Of a stretch of DNA of 64,000 nucleotides, positions 32,796 through 44,888 are shown one piece after another. The notes beneath the pieces are model-generated. The model had not been told where the DNA came from. It did not search any database and was given only the letters and a program-made list of their open reading frames with translations. The position numbers and the translations under genes are program-made. Source of the DNA: Hypomyces perniciosus (lineage: Eukaryota > Ascomycota > Sordariomycetes > Hypocreales > Hypocreaceae); assembly GCA_008477525.1 (NCBI GenBank), contig SPDT01000007.1:992001-1056000 (forward strand), in the 5' to 3' direction. Positions within the stretch are counted from its first letter, which is position 1, and each line of letters starts with the position of its first letter.

Positions 32796-34707
32796 ATGTC
32801 CCAAAAAAGCACGAATAAGAGTATCCTGTCGTATTTTCGGCCTGCGGCGCCTGAAGCACCTCCAGGACCGTCAGTACCATCAACCCCCAAACGGCCTTCA
32901 CAAATCTCACCAGCAATACCCAAATCCGCGACTCCACACCCACCTTCATCACCACTCAGCTATAAGGCCACACCAGTCGCCATTAAACCTTCCCGTTTGG
33001 AAATCGGGGCCTCTGATGACGAAGGGAGTGATGACGGCTTCTCGGATGGCTCTCTCGAAGACTTGTCAACCCTTCTTGGACGAGAACGGCCAGGCAATGC
33101 TGCCTCATCCTCGCGGAATCTTTTTACTACTCCCAGGGCCAAGAGGACGGCTGTTGAGTTTTACTCATCACCGTTGGCTATAATACCAAAACACAAGTTT
33201 GATTTAAAAGCGTTGGCCAAAGACGCACGCCGTGATGATGCAACAAATGCGAGCTCTCTGAGAGTGAAAGCTGCTGCTGATGCTGCGCGAGAGGAATCGT
33301 CTCCTCTACAGGGAGAAGCATTTGGCGTCGCATTCGCTGATCTTGTCAAGGAAAAGACTGGCCAAGATGCTCAAAAGGTCCTTAGGGCAGTTCAGAGAAC
33401 TGAGACGGTTCTGTCCGAACCACGATATTGTTTTTTCGATAGGGATTATAGGGTTCCGCCGAGTTCTCCAACTCCAAAGCTACCTAATAACTCACCATGG
33501 AAACTCTTGACACAGGGAAACTCAACCGCCAAAGAAAGAAACCTTACCTCTGGTGTACCCCAAACTATACTGCAAAAGACGGGAGGCCTGCCAGATTCCA
33601 TCTTCCTGTGGGTTCTGGATGAACTGTGTATTCAGAAGTCAATACTTGTACGGCAAGAGTATTGCAACATTGTTTCTGACTGCCCAGATCATGTTGAGCG
33701 GTTGATCACCCCTCAACTACTCGAGGATCTCTTCATCCGACTTGGCGCAGCAGACGAGCTCAGGGATTGGAAGCCTGAATTGACCATCTCAAAGCCAAGT
33801 CACGAACCATATCAGGAGCGTGATTGGTCGTGTTTGGAATCATTCCTGGTGCTTCTCACCATGATTTCAGGCCATCTCTCAATTGCCTCCGCCATATACG
33901 CATCCCAAGTTCTCCTACGGATGTCCATGGACAAGCTTTTGCTTTGCAACATTGACCTATTGACAGCGTATGAGGACGCAATGCGGAGTTTTACCAACGC
34001 AATACCTCGTTCATCTTGGGACTCATTCGTAAGTGGCAGTTTTAGCAGTCTCGATATCCAGCTGCTGACAGATGCAGTGTTTCGAAACCTGCTCGCTCCT
34101 GCATGTTAATATCAAGCACCAATGCATAAGAGCCAGTGCTCTCCTCTGTCTCCCGGTCTGTGACCCCGGGACACATGATCTCAGGAGGAGACTCGCTGTT
34201 ACATTCTTATTCGATGACCCTGGCCTCAGTCGCCACCACCCCGACGAAGTGGTCACCATCAGGGGTGTCATCGGCCGCCTCGGTGGGAATGACTTCAGCG
34301 TGAGCCCCCAGACTAACTTCACAGAACTCAAGGCTATGATTATTCTGCTCGACATCGCGGTAGACGATGGTTCTAAAACTGTGTTTGATAGCCCAGAGGA
34401 CGAGAAAAAGTTTAATGGAGACGTTGATGAACTTGCTTCCAAGCTTCGGGAGATCTGGCGGAAGACCAATGACACGGGCATGAAGCTAGCCCGCACAGAA
34501 GCCAAAAGCGTTGTCGAGTGGGTTCAAAAGCGCCTATCACACTCGGTCCGGACGCGGAGAGAGATCAAGAAGAGCATATATGACCTCCCTGGTCAGAGCG
34601 AGGACCCGTTTTTGCCGCGGCAGCAAGACTATATGGCCAAGTTTCTTCAGAAAATGCCGAAACCAGGTCGAGTGGATGAAAGCTGTATCACTGTCAAGAC
34701 TTCATGA
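32796..34707 (+). CDS. Conserved fungal protein with PIP-box-like N-terminus, possibly Nse6/SLF2-like
   Basis: Exons 32796-34028 and 34078-34707 give 620 residues. The 49-bp intron (GTAAGT..CTGAC..GCAG) is required by a stop in the unspliced frame. Residues 7-14 read N-K-S-I-L-S-Y-F, close to a PCNA-binding PIP box (QxxIxxYF with Asn for Gln). A disordered Pro/Ser-rich stretch to about 200 has an acidic patch (S-D-D-E-G-S-D-D-G). The C-terminal half is helical, with D-P-x-T-H-D-L-R-R-R-L-A-V-T-F-L-F and a Lys/Arg-rich end. This resembles the fungal proteins grouped with the SMC5/6-interacting (CANIN, FAM178/Nse6) domain, as I remember them; that link is tentative. If right, it acts in DNA repair. 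The protein looks intact. Confidence 0.8.
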
Positions 34708-34933
34708 TTGCATGTAAGACAAGGCGAGACTAGTGTTAATTGGGGAATCCAAGCCGGCCGACTACGGGTTGAAAGTAGTAGTAGTAGTATAATCATGTAA
34801 TGAGTTATGATACAACATCTAAGCTACGAAGCGCAGACTGGTTGGACAATACATGTCTCGGTCTCTGACGCAGCCTCTGCTCCCCCCCTCCTCCAGTGTA
34901 TAGACGTAAGTACAGCCAGTTGCCGCGGTGAAA
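34708..34933. other. Short convergent intergenic gap with TAG trinucleotide run
   Basis: Both neighbours end here. GTAGTAGTAGTAGTA at about 34,776 is the only feature. Confidence 0.6.
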
Positions 34934-35768
34934 TTAATCGTAGAATTTACGGTTGGGGTTCTTTCCAAACAAGTTCTCCCGCATAGCAGGTGCAGCAGCG
35001 GTCTCCAAGATCCGCAGCCTAGCCTCGAAAGTGTTGTCGATATCAATCTTTCCATTTCCACCGACAATGATAACGCCTCCGGACCTAAAACCAGGTTAGC
35101 CCAAGCATGCCCCTCTGTAACAGTAGTCATCGACAACATACAATCCATCAGCCAAGGGGTTCGCCTCGTCAACCGTGGCCGAGGTGTCCTTGCCAACCTG
35201 CTTCTTATACTCCGCGGCAGCCTCCTCGATCGCTTTCTTAACAGCATCGTAATCAGACTTCCTGGCCCTAATCTGCAGCTCCGGCTCATTCATAGCGTAG
35301 AAGCCCTGGAGGACGAGGCCCGTCAGCGTCTTCTGGTACTTGGCCTTATCCTTGGCGCCCTCAGCCAGCTGCTTCTGGGCCTCGGTGAAGATCTGGTCCA
35401 GCAGCTCCTGGCGAGCGCCGAGGACCTTGAGCCGCGTCTTGTTGGCGACGGTGGAGCGGGTGATTTGCTGCGACATGGTGGCCTGCTTGAACTTCTTCTT
35501 GTACTGGATGTCGATGGCATCGATCTCCTGGCGGACGAGCTTGGACTTTTCGATCTCGAACTCTTCGTTTGCCTTGATTTCGATCTCGCGGGCTTTCTCC
35601 GTGGCTTCCTGCTTGATGAACGCCGTCATCTTGCGGAGCTCATTGTCGACCTAGGTTGGAGGGACGGAGAGCGCATTAGCATTGGGGCGATGATGTGACA
35701 TACTTGTTCCGTCTGGTAATGAGAAGCAATCGGCATACCTGCTGGTCGGACAATGCGTGTTGCGACAT
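34934..35768 (-). CDS. VMA4: V-type proton ATPase subunit E
   Basis: Exons 35768-35739 (M-S-Q-H-A-L-S-D-Q-Q), 35650-35142 and 35084-34934 give 229 residues, the normal length. The N-terminal half is a long charged helix (Q-E-A-T-E-K-A-R-E-I...; Y-K-K-K-F-K-Q-A), and the C-terminal part has the subunit E signature G-G-V-I-I-V-G-G-N-G-K-I-D-I-D-N-T-F-E-A-R-L. With subunit G it forms the peripheral stalks that hold the catalytic head of the vacuolar proton pump. Introns are 88 and 57 bp; the splice phases restore G-L-S-G-G-V-I. The ten-residue first exon is common for this gene in ascomycetes. Confidence 0.95.
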
Positions 35769-36629
35769 CGTGACTGGAGGGCGGGGGCCGAGGACTCGAA
35801 TAGGAACAATTGCGAGGAACAAGAAGACAGGTCGAAGCTATGGGATGTCGTCTTCCCTCTGTGTCCTCAGCACGGCGTAGCGATTGTGAGCTAGGGGGAT
35901 GTTGATGCGGGTCGGAGGGAGGGATGAGGTGTACGAGTAGGTATGTCGGGAGCTGTGACGCTAGAGTCGAAGCTGTCGTTGGACGAATGTGGAGGCTCCA
36001 GGTCCACTGGCCTCGAAGCATGGGGCCTGCTGTAGCGGGATACAGCGCACCAGTAAGAGCGCTACTGGCAGTGCACAGCACCTAGCAACGAACCCAAACC
36101 CCCCCAACGTTGAGTTGATGACGCCTGTCACCTGACCTCCTGTGCTGGCACCGCCACAGTTCCATGGCATGCATCCTGGTGCAGCTGCATTCCCATACCG
36201 CTTGACGCCGTCAGGTGGCTCTGCATATTTACCTACGCTCTCATTGAACGGCCGGCAGTCTCTGCATGTTGCCGCGTGGTTCGACCCCAGCTCGTGGACT
36301 TTAGAACTCAACATTTCATCACTACCCTTTTAACGTTGCATCTGAGCCGTTTTCTTAGGGTGCCGGCGCCCTCGACCGACTATCGACCGCGAATCCGACA
36401 TACTTAACCTACTTCTCTCGCCCCTCATCATCGTCAAACCTCAGCAGCGTCCAGGATCCAGAGACAGCTGTGTGCCCAACAATCGAGCGCTTGACACGAA
36501 AAACATCACATTTCATCGACCCGGTTTCAGATCCTAGAGCAGCAGTGCCCGCGCCTATGTAACCAACGACGGACGAGCGATTCCTTCTCACCTCCACCGC
36601 CAGATGACCTCGGGTCTGGCGACGGCGCA
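35769..36629. other. Divergent promoter region of VMA4 and the NIPA-type transporter
   Basis: Contains two divergent promoters. Short open frames here have no conserved look. Nothing repetitive. Confidence 0.5.
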
Positions 36630-38313
36630 ATGGGGTCCATTGGCAATATCTCCCCCGGAGGGAGCATAGCTGTACGCCTCGACCGCCTGGATCCTTTCCC
36701 CAACAAACCAAGAGAAGACCGCCATTTGCGCTAACACTCATATCTGCGAACAGCTGGGTATCCTCGTTGGTCTGCTCTCGACTAGCGTCCAAAGTCTAGG
36801 CTTAACTCTACAGCGAAAATCTCACATCCTCGAAGACGAAAAGGGGCCGCACGATGTTCGCCGACCGCCCTACCGGAGAACAAGATGGCAGGTCGGCATG
36901 GGCATGTTCGTCGTTGCGAATATCCTAGGGAGCACGGTCCAAATATCGACGCTGCCGCTGCCCGTCCTCTCGACCCTCCAAGCCGCGGGCTTGGTTTTCA
37001 ACTCAATATGCGCGACATTAATCCTTAGCGAACCATTTACGAGATGGTCGTTATGTGGCACCCTTCTCGTTGGTACCGGTGCGGTGTTGATCGCCATTTT
37101 TGGGGCCATTCCATCGCCTCCCCATGAACTGGACGAACTATTGGAGCTCCTAGCTCGAAAACCGTTCATCGTATGGATGGCACTGCAAGCGCTATTTGTT
37201 ATTTCACTTGCAGTTATTACAGACGTCACAAACCACGTTTCTAGTCTGTCACACAACGCCAAATTTCGTCTGCTTCGCGGAATCAGCTATGGCGTTATCA
37301 GTGGCGATATTTCCGCGCACGCGCTTTTATTCGCGAAATCTGCCGTCGAGCTTCTCATCAAGACAATTGGTGGCAAGAATCAGTTCGCTCACTGGCAGTC
37401 CTGGGCCATCGTTCTAGCTCTCGTCTCTCTGGCGCTCTGCCAACTATACTACTTACATCGCGGCTTGAAGCTAGTCTCTACATCAGTCCTATACCCCCTT
37501 GTTTTTTGCGTATACAACATTATTGCCATCCTAGACGGCTTAATATATTTCAATCAGACAAGCCTCATCTCATCGCTCCAAGCCTGTCTCATTGCTCTCG
37601 GAACGGTCATTCTCTTGTCCGGTGTTCTGGCACTATCGTGGCGTCTAAGTGACGAGCAACACACTCCGGGAGTCGGTCAGTCTTCGCTGGCTCCGGGCCT
37701 CGGGCTTGTTGACGACACTGAAGGCGAGGAAGAGTCGCTAATAGGTTCAGAAGCCGCCATCGCGGACGACGAAGGGTCATCGTCAACGACATACCGAACG
37801 TTCCCGGTCGTTGGCGAAACCACCCCACTGACACCAACGTGGAAGAAGAGCTTGGGGTGGACGGAACGGGAGGAGATTTGGGGCGAACTGCAGGATCAAG
37901 ATGAACCTACCACACCAACCGGACGGCTTCGTTCGAGCACTCTCCCAGTACGCACCGAAACGTCACCCTTGCTACCGCAGGGGAGAAGAGCCGTAAGTGG
38001 TACAACAGCAGTAGAGGAACCAGCCTCAAGTACCGAGGCTTCGCCCCGCAAATTTGTCCATCGCAGGAGGAAGAGCACAGGCTTCCCCGGCCTCGTTGCC
38101 CGTCGCAATCTCCGGAGAGATTCATCCTTGTCGGACACATTCGGCAGCCTATTCTCGCTCAGTTGGTGGAAAGGCAGAGGCAAACGGTCTTTATCTGGCA
38201 GTGCCATTCATGAGGATAGCAATCCACCATCACCATCACGACGCAATTATAGAGACGATCCAGAGGACGGTACCGGAGGGTCCGGCGGCAGGGTCAACGA
38301 CTCGAGTGTATGA
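36630..38313 (+). CDS. NIPA-type magnesium transporter (DUF803 family)
   Basis: Exons 36630-36671 (M-G-S-I-G-N-I-S-P-G-G-S-I-A) and 36754-38313 give 533 residues. The joined start reads S-I-A-L-G-I-L-V-G-L-L-S-T-S-V-Q-S-L-G-L-T-L-Q-R-K, as expected for this family, and about nine membrane segments follow to residue 300 (with L-Y-Y-L-H-R-G-L-K and S-V-L-Y-P-L-V-F-C-V-Y-N). Human NIPA proteins carry Mg2+; fungal members sit in cell or endosomal membranes and are little studied, so substrate is inferred. The C-terminal 230 residues are a hydrophilic Ser/Pro/Arg-rich tail with acidic patches, likely cytosolic and phosphorylated. An alternative start further in would lose the first membrane segment. 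Confidence 0.92.
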
Positions 38314-38906
38314 GTATCTGGTCAAACTTGGGTGTGCGTTTGGGGGCTGTCGCTTTCTTTTCTTTTTTTTATCTCTCTGGCGTAGGGAAGACGTAGGCGT
38401 ATTAGAGCATTACACAGGCGGGCGGCTGGCTAGCATGTCGGGCAACGAACAGGCTCGAGTCCGCTGTCTTTTGGAGATGGAGAGCCCGATAATAGTCCTG
38501 GTTTTATATATATATGACGCTGGGATCTACCCTACATATGTGGCTGAGTCAAGACGATGCACCCTTTGAAGGTTGGAGTTGGTACAATATTTTAATACGA
38601 TTTTTCCTTTGACGTGCTACCCGAGAGCTTTCTTAGCCATCTATTCCCAAAGAGAAACGAAAAATTTGGATATCTAAATACGGGGATGAGTAAAAGTAAC
38701 ACTGCAGAAATCCTCCTCAAAGCAAAATATCGTCAGATTTTTGCCATGTATTTTGTGTCATCTAGACCAACAAAGGGGGATATGAAAAGAGATGTATGAA
38801 ACGGGGGCTGTCAAAGCCGAGATTGCATAGTGGGTACAGGGTATACAGCTTCATTATCGTAGAACCCAACTCACGACACCTTGCGTTATTCCTTCATTCA
38901 GTCGCT
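38314..38906. other. Convergent 3' region of NIPA-type transporter and tetraspanin genes
   Basis: Two 3' UTRs meet here; TATATATATGACG at about 38,507 is AT-rich. No gene seen. Confidence 0.5.
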
Positions 38907-39715
38907 TTACAGGTGGCCGTAGCCGCTCTTCTCGTCGATCAGACGGTAGCGCTCACGCTCTTTGCGGTCCTTGAGGAGGCAGGCAATAGCGAGGATGAGG
39001 AGCACGTCAACACCTACAGTGAATAACCTGGTTAGACTGTGATTCCTGATGTGATGCTTGATGAAGAGGCTCTACATACCAACCATGCCGAAGGCAGCCG
39101 TGAAGATTGTATCAATGAAGCTGTTGGCGAAGCTAGAGATTGATGTCGCGCAACCGAGCATAAGAGCCGCGGCAGCGGGGCTGGGACAAGTCGAATCGGT
39201 GACAAAGGCGGGCGAGGTGGAGTTGACGTAGCCGCAGCATTCAAACTACACACCAGTTAGTAATCTTTTATTCATTGCTGTATTCCGGACCTGATCGGTG
39301 GGGCTTCTCATACTGCGTTCTGTATCAGTGACTGTGTGGTCGGGTCCTGGTCGTCATAGATAGGAGCAAAGGTCTCCTTGAACCGCAACGTCATAAGCCA
39401 AAGATAGAGACCAACAGCCAACGTGAAGAGGCCGCAAAAGGTGACGATGTATCCGCCAATTTTCAACAAGTTGCGCTTGGGCAACAGCAGGCCCGGGATG
39501 AGGAACAAGAACGTAGCGAAGACGAAGGCCGCGTTGATGATGCCGACAGGGAGGGGAAACTGCTGATACAGCAGATGTCGGGTAGCCTCTTTTCCTTCGG
39601 TAGCGGTCCTGTTCATGTGACTCATGGCCGCGATCGAGAAGCCCAGTTGAATGGCGCCCGAAGCGAGGAAGAGAAGGTCGGCCACAAGCGTGGCGAGGAA
39701 GATCATGTCCGGCAT
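38907..39715 (-). CDS. Tetraspanin-like membrane protein
   Basis: Exons 39715-39314, 39245-39080 and 39013-38907 give 224 residues. There are four membrane segments: residues about 4-30, 55-77, 85-110 and 185-207. Between the last two lies an outer loop with the tetraspanin C-C-G motif (F-E-C-C-G-Y), then a single Cys (S-T-C-P-S-P) and a G-C. This is the tetraspanin pattern. Fungal tetraspanins organise membrane patches; Pls1 is needed for appressorium penetration in plant pathogens, but this protein looks more like the less-studied third fungal class, so role is open. The C-terminus is charged (K-D-R-K-E-R-E-R-Y). Introns are 68 and 66 bp, with matching phases. Confidence 0.87.
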
Positions 39716-42700
39716 ATTGAGAGGAGTGGTCTTTGAAGTTCTATATCCCCAAACGATTGTTGTGGTTGCTCCGAGAGGGACCTGCCCTGAGCCGGCTCCT
39801 CTCGTGTCCCACGGGGGTTATCTCGTCGTTGGTCTCGTCAAGGTAAATTACGTTTAAACAGTGGCGAATGAGTCGCTTTTGCTGTTGGACGGCCGGCGTC
39901 TAAAGCTTCAAGGGAAATCAGAGAAGGGACCGAGCAACTGGTGCTTCGTCGCTGTAGATGTTTACGAGCGCCCAAAAAGAGCGGAATAATGGGCAAACTG
40001 GTCAATTCAATGCAAACACAGACACGCTCCAGGCATGAAAGAAAGAAACGACAGAAAGAAGAACGAAGAGCGAAGAACGAAGGGCCAGACAGCGCAAAGC
40101 GCAAGGCTGGAAGCGCCCTCGCATCGCATTGCCTGCATTGCCTGCATTGCATTGCGGAGAGATGCTGCTTGAACAGGTGTTTCAGGACGGGGAGTGGTGA
40201 GGCAAAGCGCCCGACGCCGCACGGGGCACGCGGGCGCGGCGGCCAATGAGAGGCTGCGATTGAGGCCCTGAGTGGCCTGATTGGGGAGTGACTGGTCTTG
40301 GCCAGTTGAGATCAGACATTTGGTTGGTTGGCTGCGACGTGCGTAACCGCCCACGGCATGATAAAAGCATGCATGAATGCTTGGGAGAGTGTAATGGTTG
40401 GTAACGGGCGGCTATTTTCTCTCTCCCTTTTTTGCTCTTATTTTTACTCCGTTCATTGAGAGAAAAGGACACTCATTGAGAGAGAAAAGGAAGACGATCT
40501 TCATGACCCTCTTGTCAGCGACTTGAGTGGTATTCAGACGAGTTCATTTGCCAGGGAGATCCGTCGGGAATTCAGATCATCACATAACAAACAGGCAATT
40601 GAACCATTCCAACTAGGTAGTAAATCACATGAGATCCCCCCCCCATATTCAATCATGTTTCATACAAGTCGCGACCACGTCGTCAGCTTTTTTTGTTGCT
40701 ATTTTAATACTACATAGTATCGACGACTCCGTGTTGCGACGGGCATGTATCAGCCTCGGACACGGATCCCAAATTCGCTGCCTGACTCACAAGGCACCGG
40801 ACATGCCTGACGTATCAGGCAACAGACCTGTGAGAATCTCAGCTTTCTTCAACAGCCCCTCCTTTGCCAACCTCTGCTGCATTATTGCAACGGGCCCTGC
40901 GCACCCGCTATGCAAATACCGGGGTGCGCTTTGGCTGGCGTGATCCACTGTTCCCACATCGAAATACTAGCAGGATTCAGGATTATTCGTGGACAAGTCG
41001 GAGTACTCCGAGCAATATCGACAACTGCTTACCCAGCCTCCCCCCCCATTGCCGTATGTATCGGTTCCCTATTATCATTACGCCTATGTATCTGCCGGCT
41101 AGCAGACGCGGGTATCTCGCCAACATTTTTCATCCTATTAATTGCTCTCAGAAGGACCGAATTTAGCTCACAAATGGCGCCGTGGAGCCTATTCACACTG
41201 TACATTGCCCAAAGCTTTAGCTTCCTAAACCAGCAAGGCCCCCCGTTTTTCTGACGGGCTTGGCCCAAGGACCTCCTGTGCCCTGACCAGCCAATGACGA
41301 CGCCGTTAAGCCCGCAGTCCACGCGACTGGACGGTTGTTTTTACTGCTGACTCGGTCCTCGAAAGCCTTGACAGAGTGTGAAGATGGCCCATTCGTAAAT
41401 CGTCGATCGGAGGGGGAGCACTGACTGTCGAACATGGGACTAGTGCTTGGTTGCCTCACTCATCAATCTTGCTTCGTGTGCCCGTATTGCCGTATCCTCA
41501 AGCAGCTTTATTACTCAGTTCATCAGACGAGCGAGCCGGTGGGCCAGAGCGTCGAAACCTTGTCAGTTTGATAATGTAAGGCGGAGCTCTCGACTCCCCG
41601 TCGGCGATGCCTACCTATCACAGAACAGACTCACAAACTCACATCAAGCAATGGAATCCGATATGGTTTAATTTTGCCACACGGGCTTGGTCATGCAAAC
41701 ATAGCAACAACAACAAGTACGCCATTGTTTCTGTCAACCGTTCTGCTCATTCCATAAGAGGAAACGAGGGTTTGTCATCAACAAACGTGCTTTGGTGGTG
41801 GTCCCTGCTGAAGAGTATTCTGTCATTCATGCAGCAGGGTTTCTAGCATCGCAGTGTCTTGTCAACTACTAAAGCAGTCTCCGCCAAAAGAAATTATGCA
41901 TGGTGCTGACGAGACGTCGAGACTCGCTTACAGGTTGATCGCGTTGAGGTACTGCGTTCTCCCGTGATAACAGGAAACGAGCGTCGTTTATGTGCCCAAC
42001 TGATACGGCGCAAAGTCCGCGGTACTTTGATGGACTGCAACAGCCGACGAGGAGAGCCTCGACGAAGGAATTACTATCTGCTGCGGACAGCCTTGCTAAT
42101 AGAATGCAGCGCGGTTCCGTTGCAACACATCGCAGTGGAGGCTCCTGGCTCGCTAGCCCGAAAATGCTCGTGACAGACCCGATGTCGAGCCAATGTCGAG
42201 CCAATGTTAAGCCAATGTTAGGATGCTTTATAAATCATTGAGTATGTATGAGTGCAGTCCAGCCTCCCGCCCACCCCTGATGCAAAAATGGCGTGTGCTG
42301 AAGAACGAGCGAGCCAACGACGCTTGGAGCCAGCCATCCATCCATCTCCATCCCATCGGTCATCGGTCATCGGTGATCAATTGAGTCCGCTCGAGATGTC
42401 CAAGTTGACCTCGGGTCTGAATAATAGCTCGGAGACCTTATGTCGGGGTACAAGTAAGAGACCTCCATCTCATGCCTAATACTACTCCGTACGAGTACTC
42501 TCTCAATATCTAATTTCGCTTCCTTTTATCTGCAGCACTCCCTTATCTGATGGTTCTGAGCATGTGTTTCACTGTTCCCTGTCCATTGTTCTTCCTTGTG
42601 CTACCTGTACTCCGTAGATGCATGCACACTCCGTACTTGGTAACAGTCTAGAAGTCCACGCCACAGACACATCACCTCACGTTGCGTGAATTTCGATGTA

Positions 42701-43918
42701 ACATTTGATGCATGGCACAGTGTGAAAGGACGCAAAGTCTGATGAATCAATCGGCCCATTCAGAGCCAACTCCGCTCGAGAGAAAAAAGGGCCGCACCAG
42801 CCAGCCTCTACTCGTACCTACCGACCAAACAAGAGTGATAGCATTTAGCTCAGCGCTAGGAACCCGTGTCGCGGGGAAGCATATTATACTATACGGAGTA
42901 CGACTATTTCTACTAGGCAACAACGTGTGAAATTTATGCGAGTAAGTAGTAACTACAAGTGAGAAGCAGTAGTTGTGCTGGGATACTTGAGAAAATATGA
43001 GTAGATTTTAATCTCTTTTTCTCTTTTAATTTTTATTATTTTAGTCATTATTAACAGCAGTAATAAGTAGTAAAGACGCCTCGCTACTTCGTGCAAAACC
43101 GTGCTAATTGTCATGCAGGAACTGTATGGTCCAGAATACAGTGTCAGGCCGCATTTTGCTACGGTGTGGACTGCCTTGGTCGAGGCACTGACCCTGTTTC
43201 CCCCCGTCCGCCTCGCTCGCTCGCCTGGTGCAAAATTCCAATTCCTCCGTCGCGCATCACCCGTGACTAACCTCGGCCGGCCACCTCGTCATTCTTCAGT
43301 CACTGTGGTTCAAATGCAGCAATTGGATGGACACGGGTGCAGACAAAAATAGGGTAGAAAAAGCAAAGCGACGGGAAGAAGAAGAAGAAGAATAACACAG
43401 GGCCACGGTGTCCCCATCCACAATTGCACCACACCACACCACACCAGCGAGAGGGAACAAGCGCCCCGACACATACAAGCGTCTGCATAAGGGCTAGTCG
43501 CTTAAGCCGAAAACCCTCGCCTCGCTTCTTTCCGCACCCATCCAGACAGTCACGCCCGCACCCAGTGAACAGCGAACAGCGAACCGGCCCTCTCCTCACA
43601 GCACGTACTGCCAGTGCACACCAGACTCAATACAGCACAGCGTCGCCCACCCGCGCCCAACCAGGACCCTCTGCGACAGAAGGGCAGCTCCCTTCCTCCC
43701 GCCTGTCTTCTCCGCCCAAAAAAAACCGCCAGATCCAGTATAGATCCATCGGCACCACGCTCAAAACAGTATCTCCACCACTCGTTGCCTTTTCCAGCGC
43801 TGTGTGATACAAGTCGACGATTGGATTCGGGTTAGGATTGATTGGCATTGGCATTTTTGTTGATTGCCGACGACGCAGCGGTTGCAGCCAAGCAAAAATA
43901 CAAAGAACCAGCTCAACA
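39716..43918. other. 4.2-kb region without recognisable genes, upstream of MCM1
   Basis: Divergent promoters of the tetraspanin and MCM1 genes plus about 3 kb of unexplained DNA. It holds small tandem runs: TGCCTGCAT/TGCAT at about 40,126-40,155, a duplicated CATTGAGAGARAAAAGG at 40,456-40,492, GAGCCAATGT-like triplets at about 42,186-42,220, CATCGGT triplets at 42,354-42,378, and a GAA run at 43,375-43,391. The last 500 bp is a C-rich leader before MCM1. No protein-like ORF. Confidence 0.5.
42482..42500. repeat. Dispersed word (CTACTCCGTACGAGTACTC)
   Basis: One more member of the GTAC-type word family, in non-coding DNA. Confidence 0.8.
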
Positions 43919-44888
43919 ATGGCCGACATCACCGACCAGCACGACCAGACGTCGCCCACAGAGCTCGACGACGCGCACTCGGTCGGCAATGGCACCAACG
44001 CGAACGAGAACCGCGGCGTCAAGCGACCACGTCCCTCTGCCGCCGACGACGATGACGATGATGATGAGAAGGGCGGACGCGAGCGTCGCAAGATCGAGAT
44101 CAAGTTCATCAGCGACAAGTCTCGCCGCCACATCACCTTTTCGAAGCGCAAGGCGGGTATCATGAAGAAGGTTCGTTTTTCTCTTTTCACTCCCCGCCGC
44201 CTTCAGCTGCTTGAATATCGCCTTCGCGCGACGACGAGCATTGCCATCTCTGATTCGCGTCCCGTCTTCCGCTTCATCCGAATCGAATCGCTATTCTCTC
44301 TCAATCCCACATCGCTAACAATGCTTCTATCCGCTTCTCCAGGCCTATGAGCTGTCTGTCTTGACCGGCACCCAAGTCCTCCTTCTTGTTGTCTCTGAGA
44401 CGGGTCTTGTCTACACCTTTACAACACCAAAGCTTCAACCGCTCGTCACAAAGGCCGAGGGCAAGAATTTGATCCAGGTACGCGATCCTCCTCCTCCTTC
44501 AGCCTGCAGGAAGCGACAATCCCTCCAGTCGACCCGCTTCCGTTCCTTGCGCGTTTTCTTCACGTACCCGCCACTAACTGAAACTCATCGCATAGGCATG
44601 CCTGAATGCGCCCGAGCCCACAACAGGTAGCGAAAACGGTGTGGATGGCGGTGACCAAGTCGACTCTCCCGAGGAACCTCCCAACCAGCATCTCCCGCCA
44701 CAGGCAGCCGCCCAGGCATGCCCCAAAACCCACATTTGCCACCTGGAAACTACATGCCGCCCAGTATGCCCATGGATCCCCAGCAGGCTCTCGCATATCA
44801 AAGTTATGTACAGCAGCGCAATCAAGGCTATGGCTCTGGCATGCCTCCCCAGCCCGGCATGCCCCCTAGCAGTCACCACCAATCATGA
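43919..44888 (+). CDS. MCM1: MADS-box transcription factor Mcm1, with a reading-frame break near the C-terminus
   Basis: Exons 43919-44170, 44343-44477 and 44596-44888. The MADS box runs from about residue 54 to 113 (R-R-K-I-E-I-K-F-I-S-D-K-S-R-R-H-I-T-F-S-K-R-K-A-G-I-M-K-K-A-Y in two exons) and includes L-V-V-S-E-T-G-L-V-Y-T-F, specific to the Mcm1/SRF type. An Asp run (D7) precedes it. Mcm1 is a homodimeric DNA-binding hub for mating, cell cycle and arginine control in yeast. After P-E-E-P-P-N-Q-H-L-P-P-Q (about 44,703) the frame is wrong; the +1 shifted frame continues as a Pro/Gln/Met-rich tail ending S-S-H-H-Q-S-stop at 44,888. Cause unclear: a missing base, or an intron ending at CCACAG (44,703). 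The DNA-binding part is unaffected. Confidence 0.88.
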
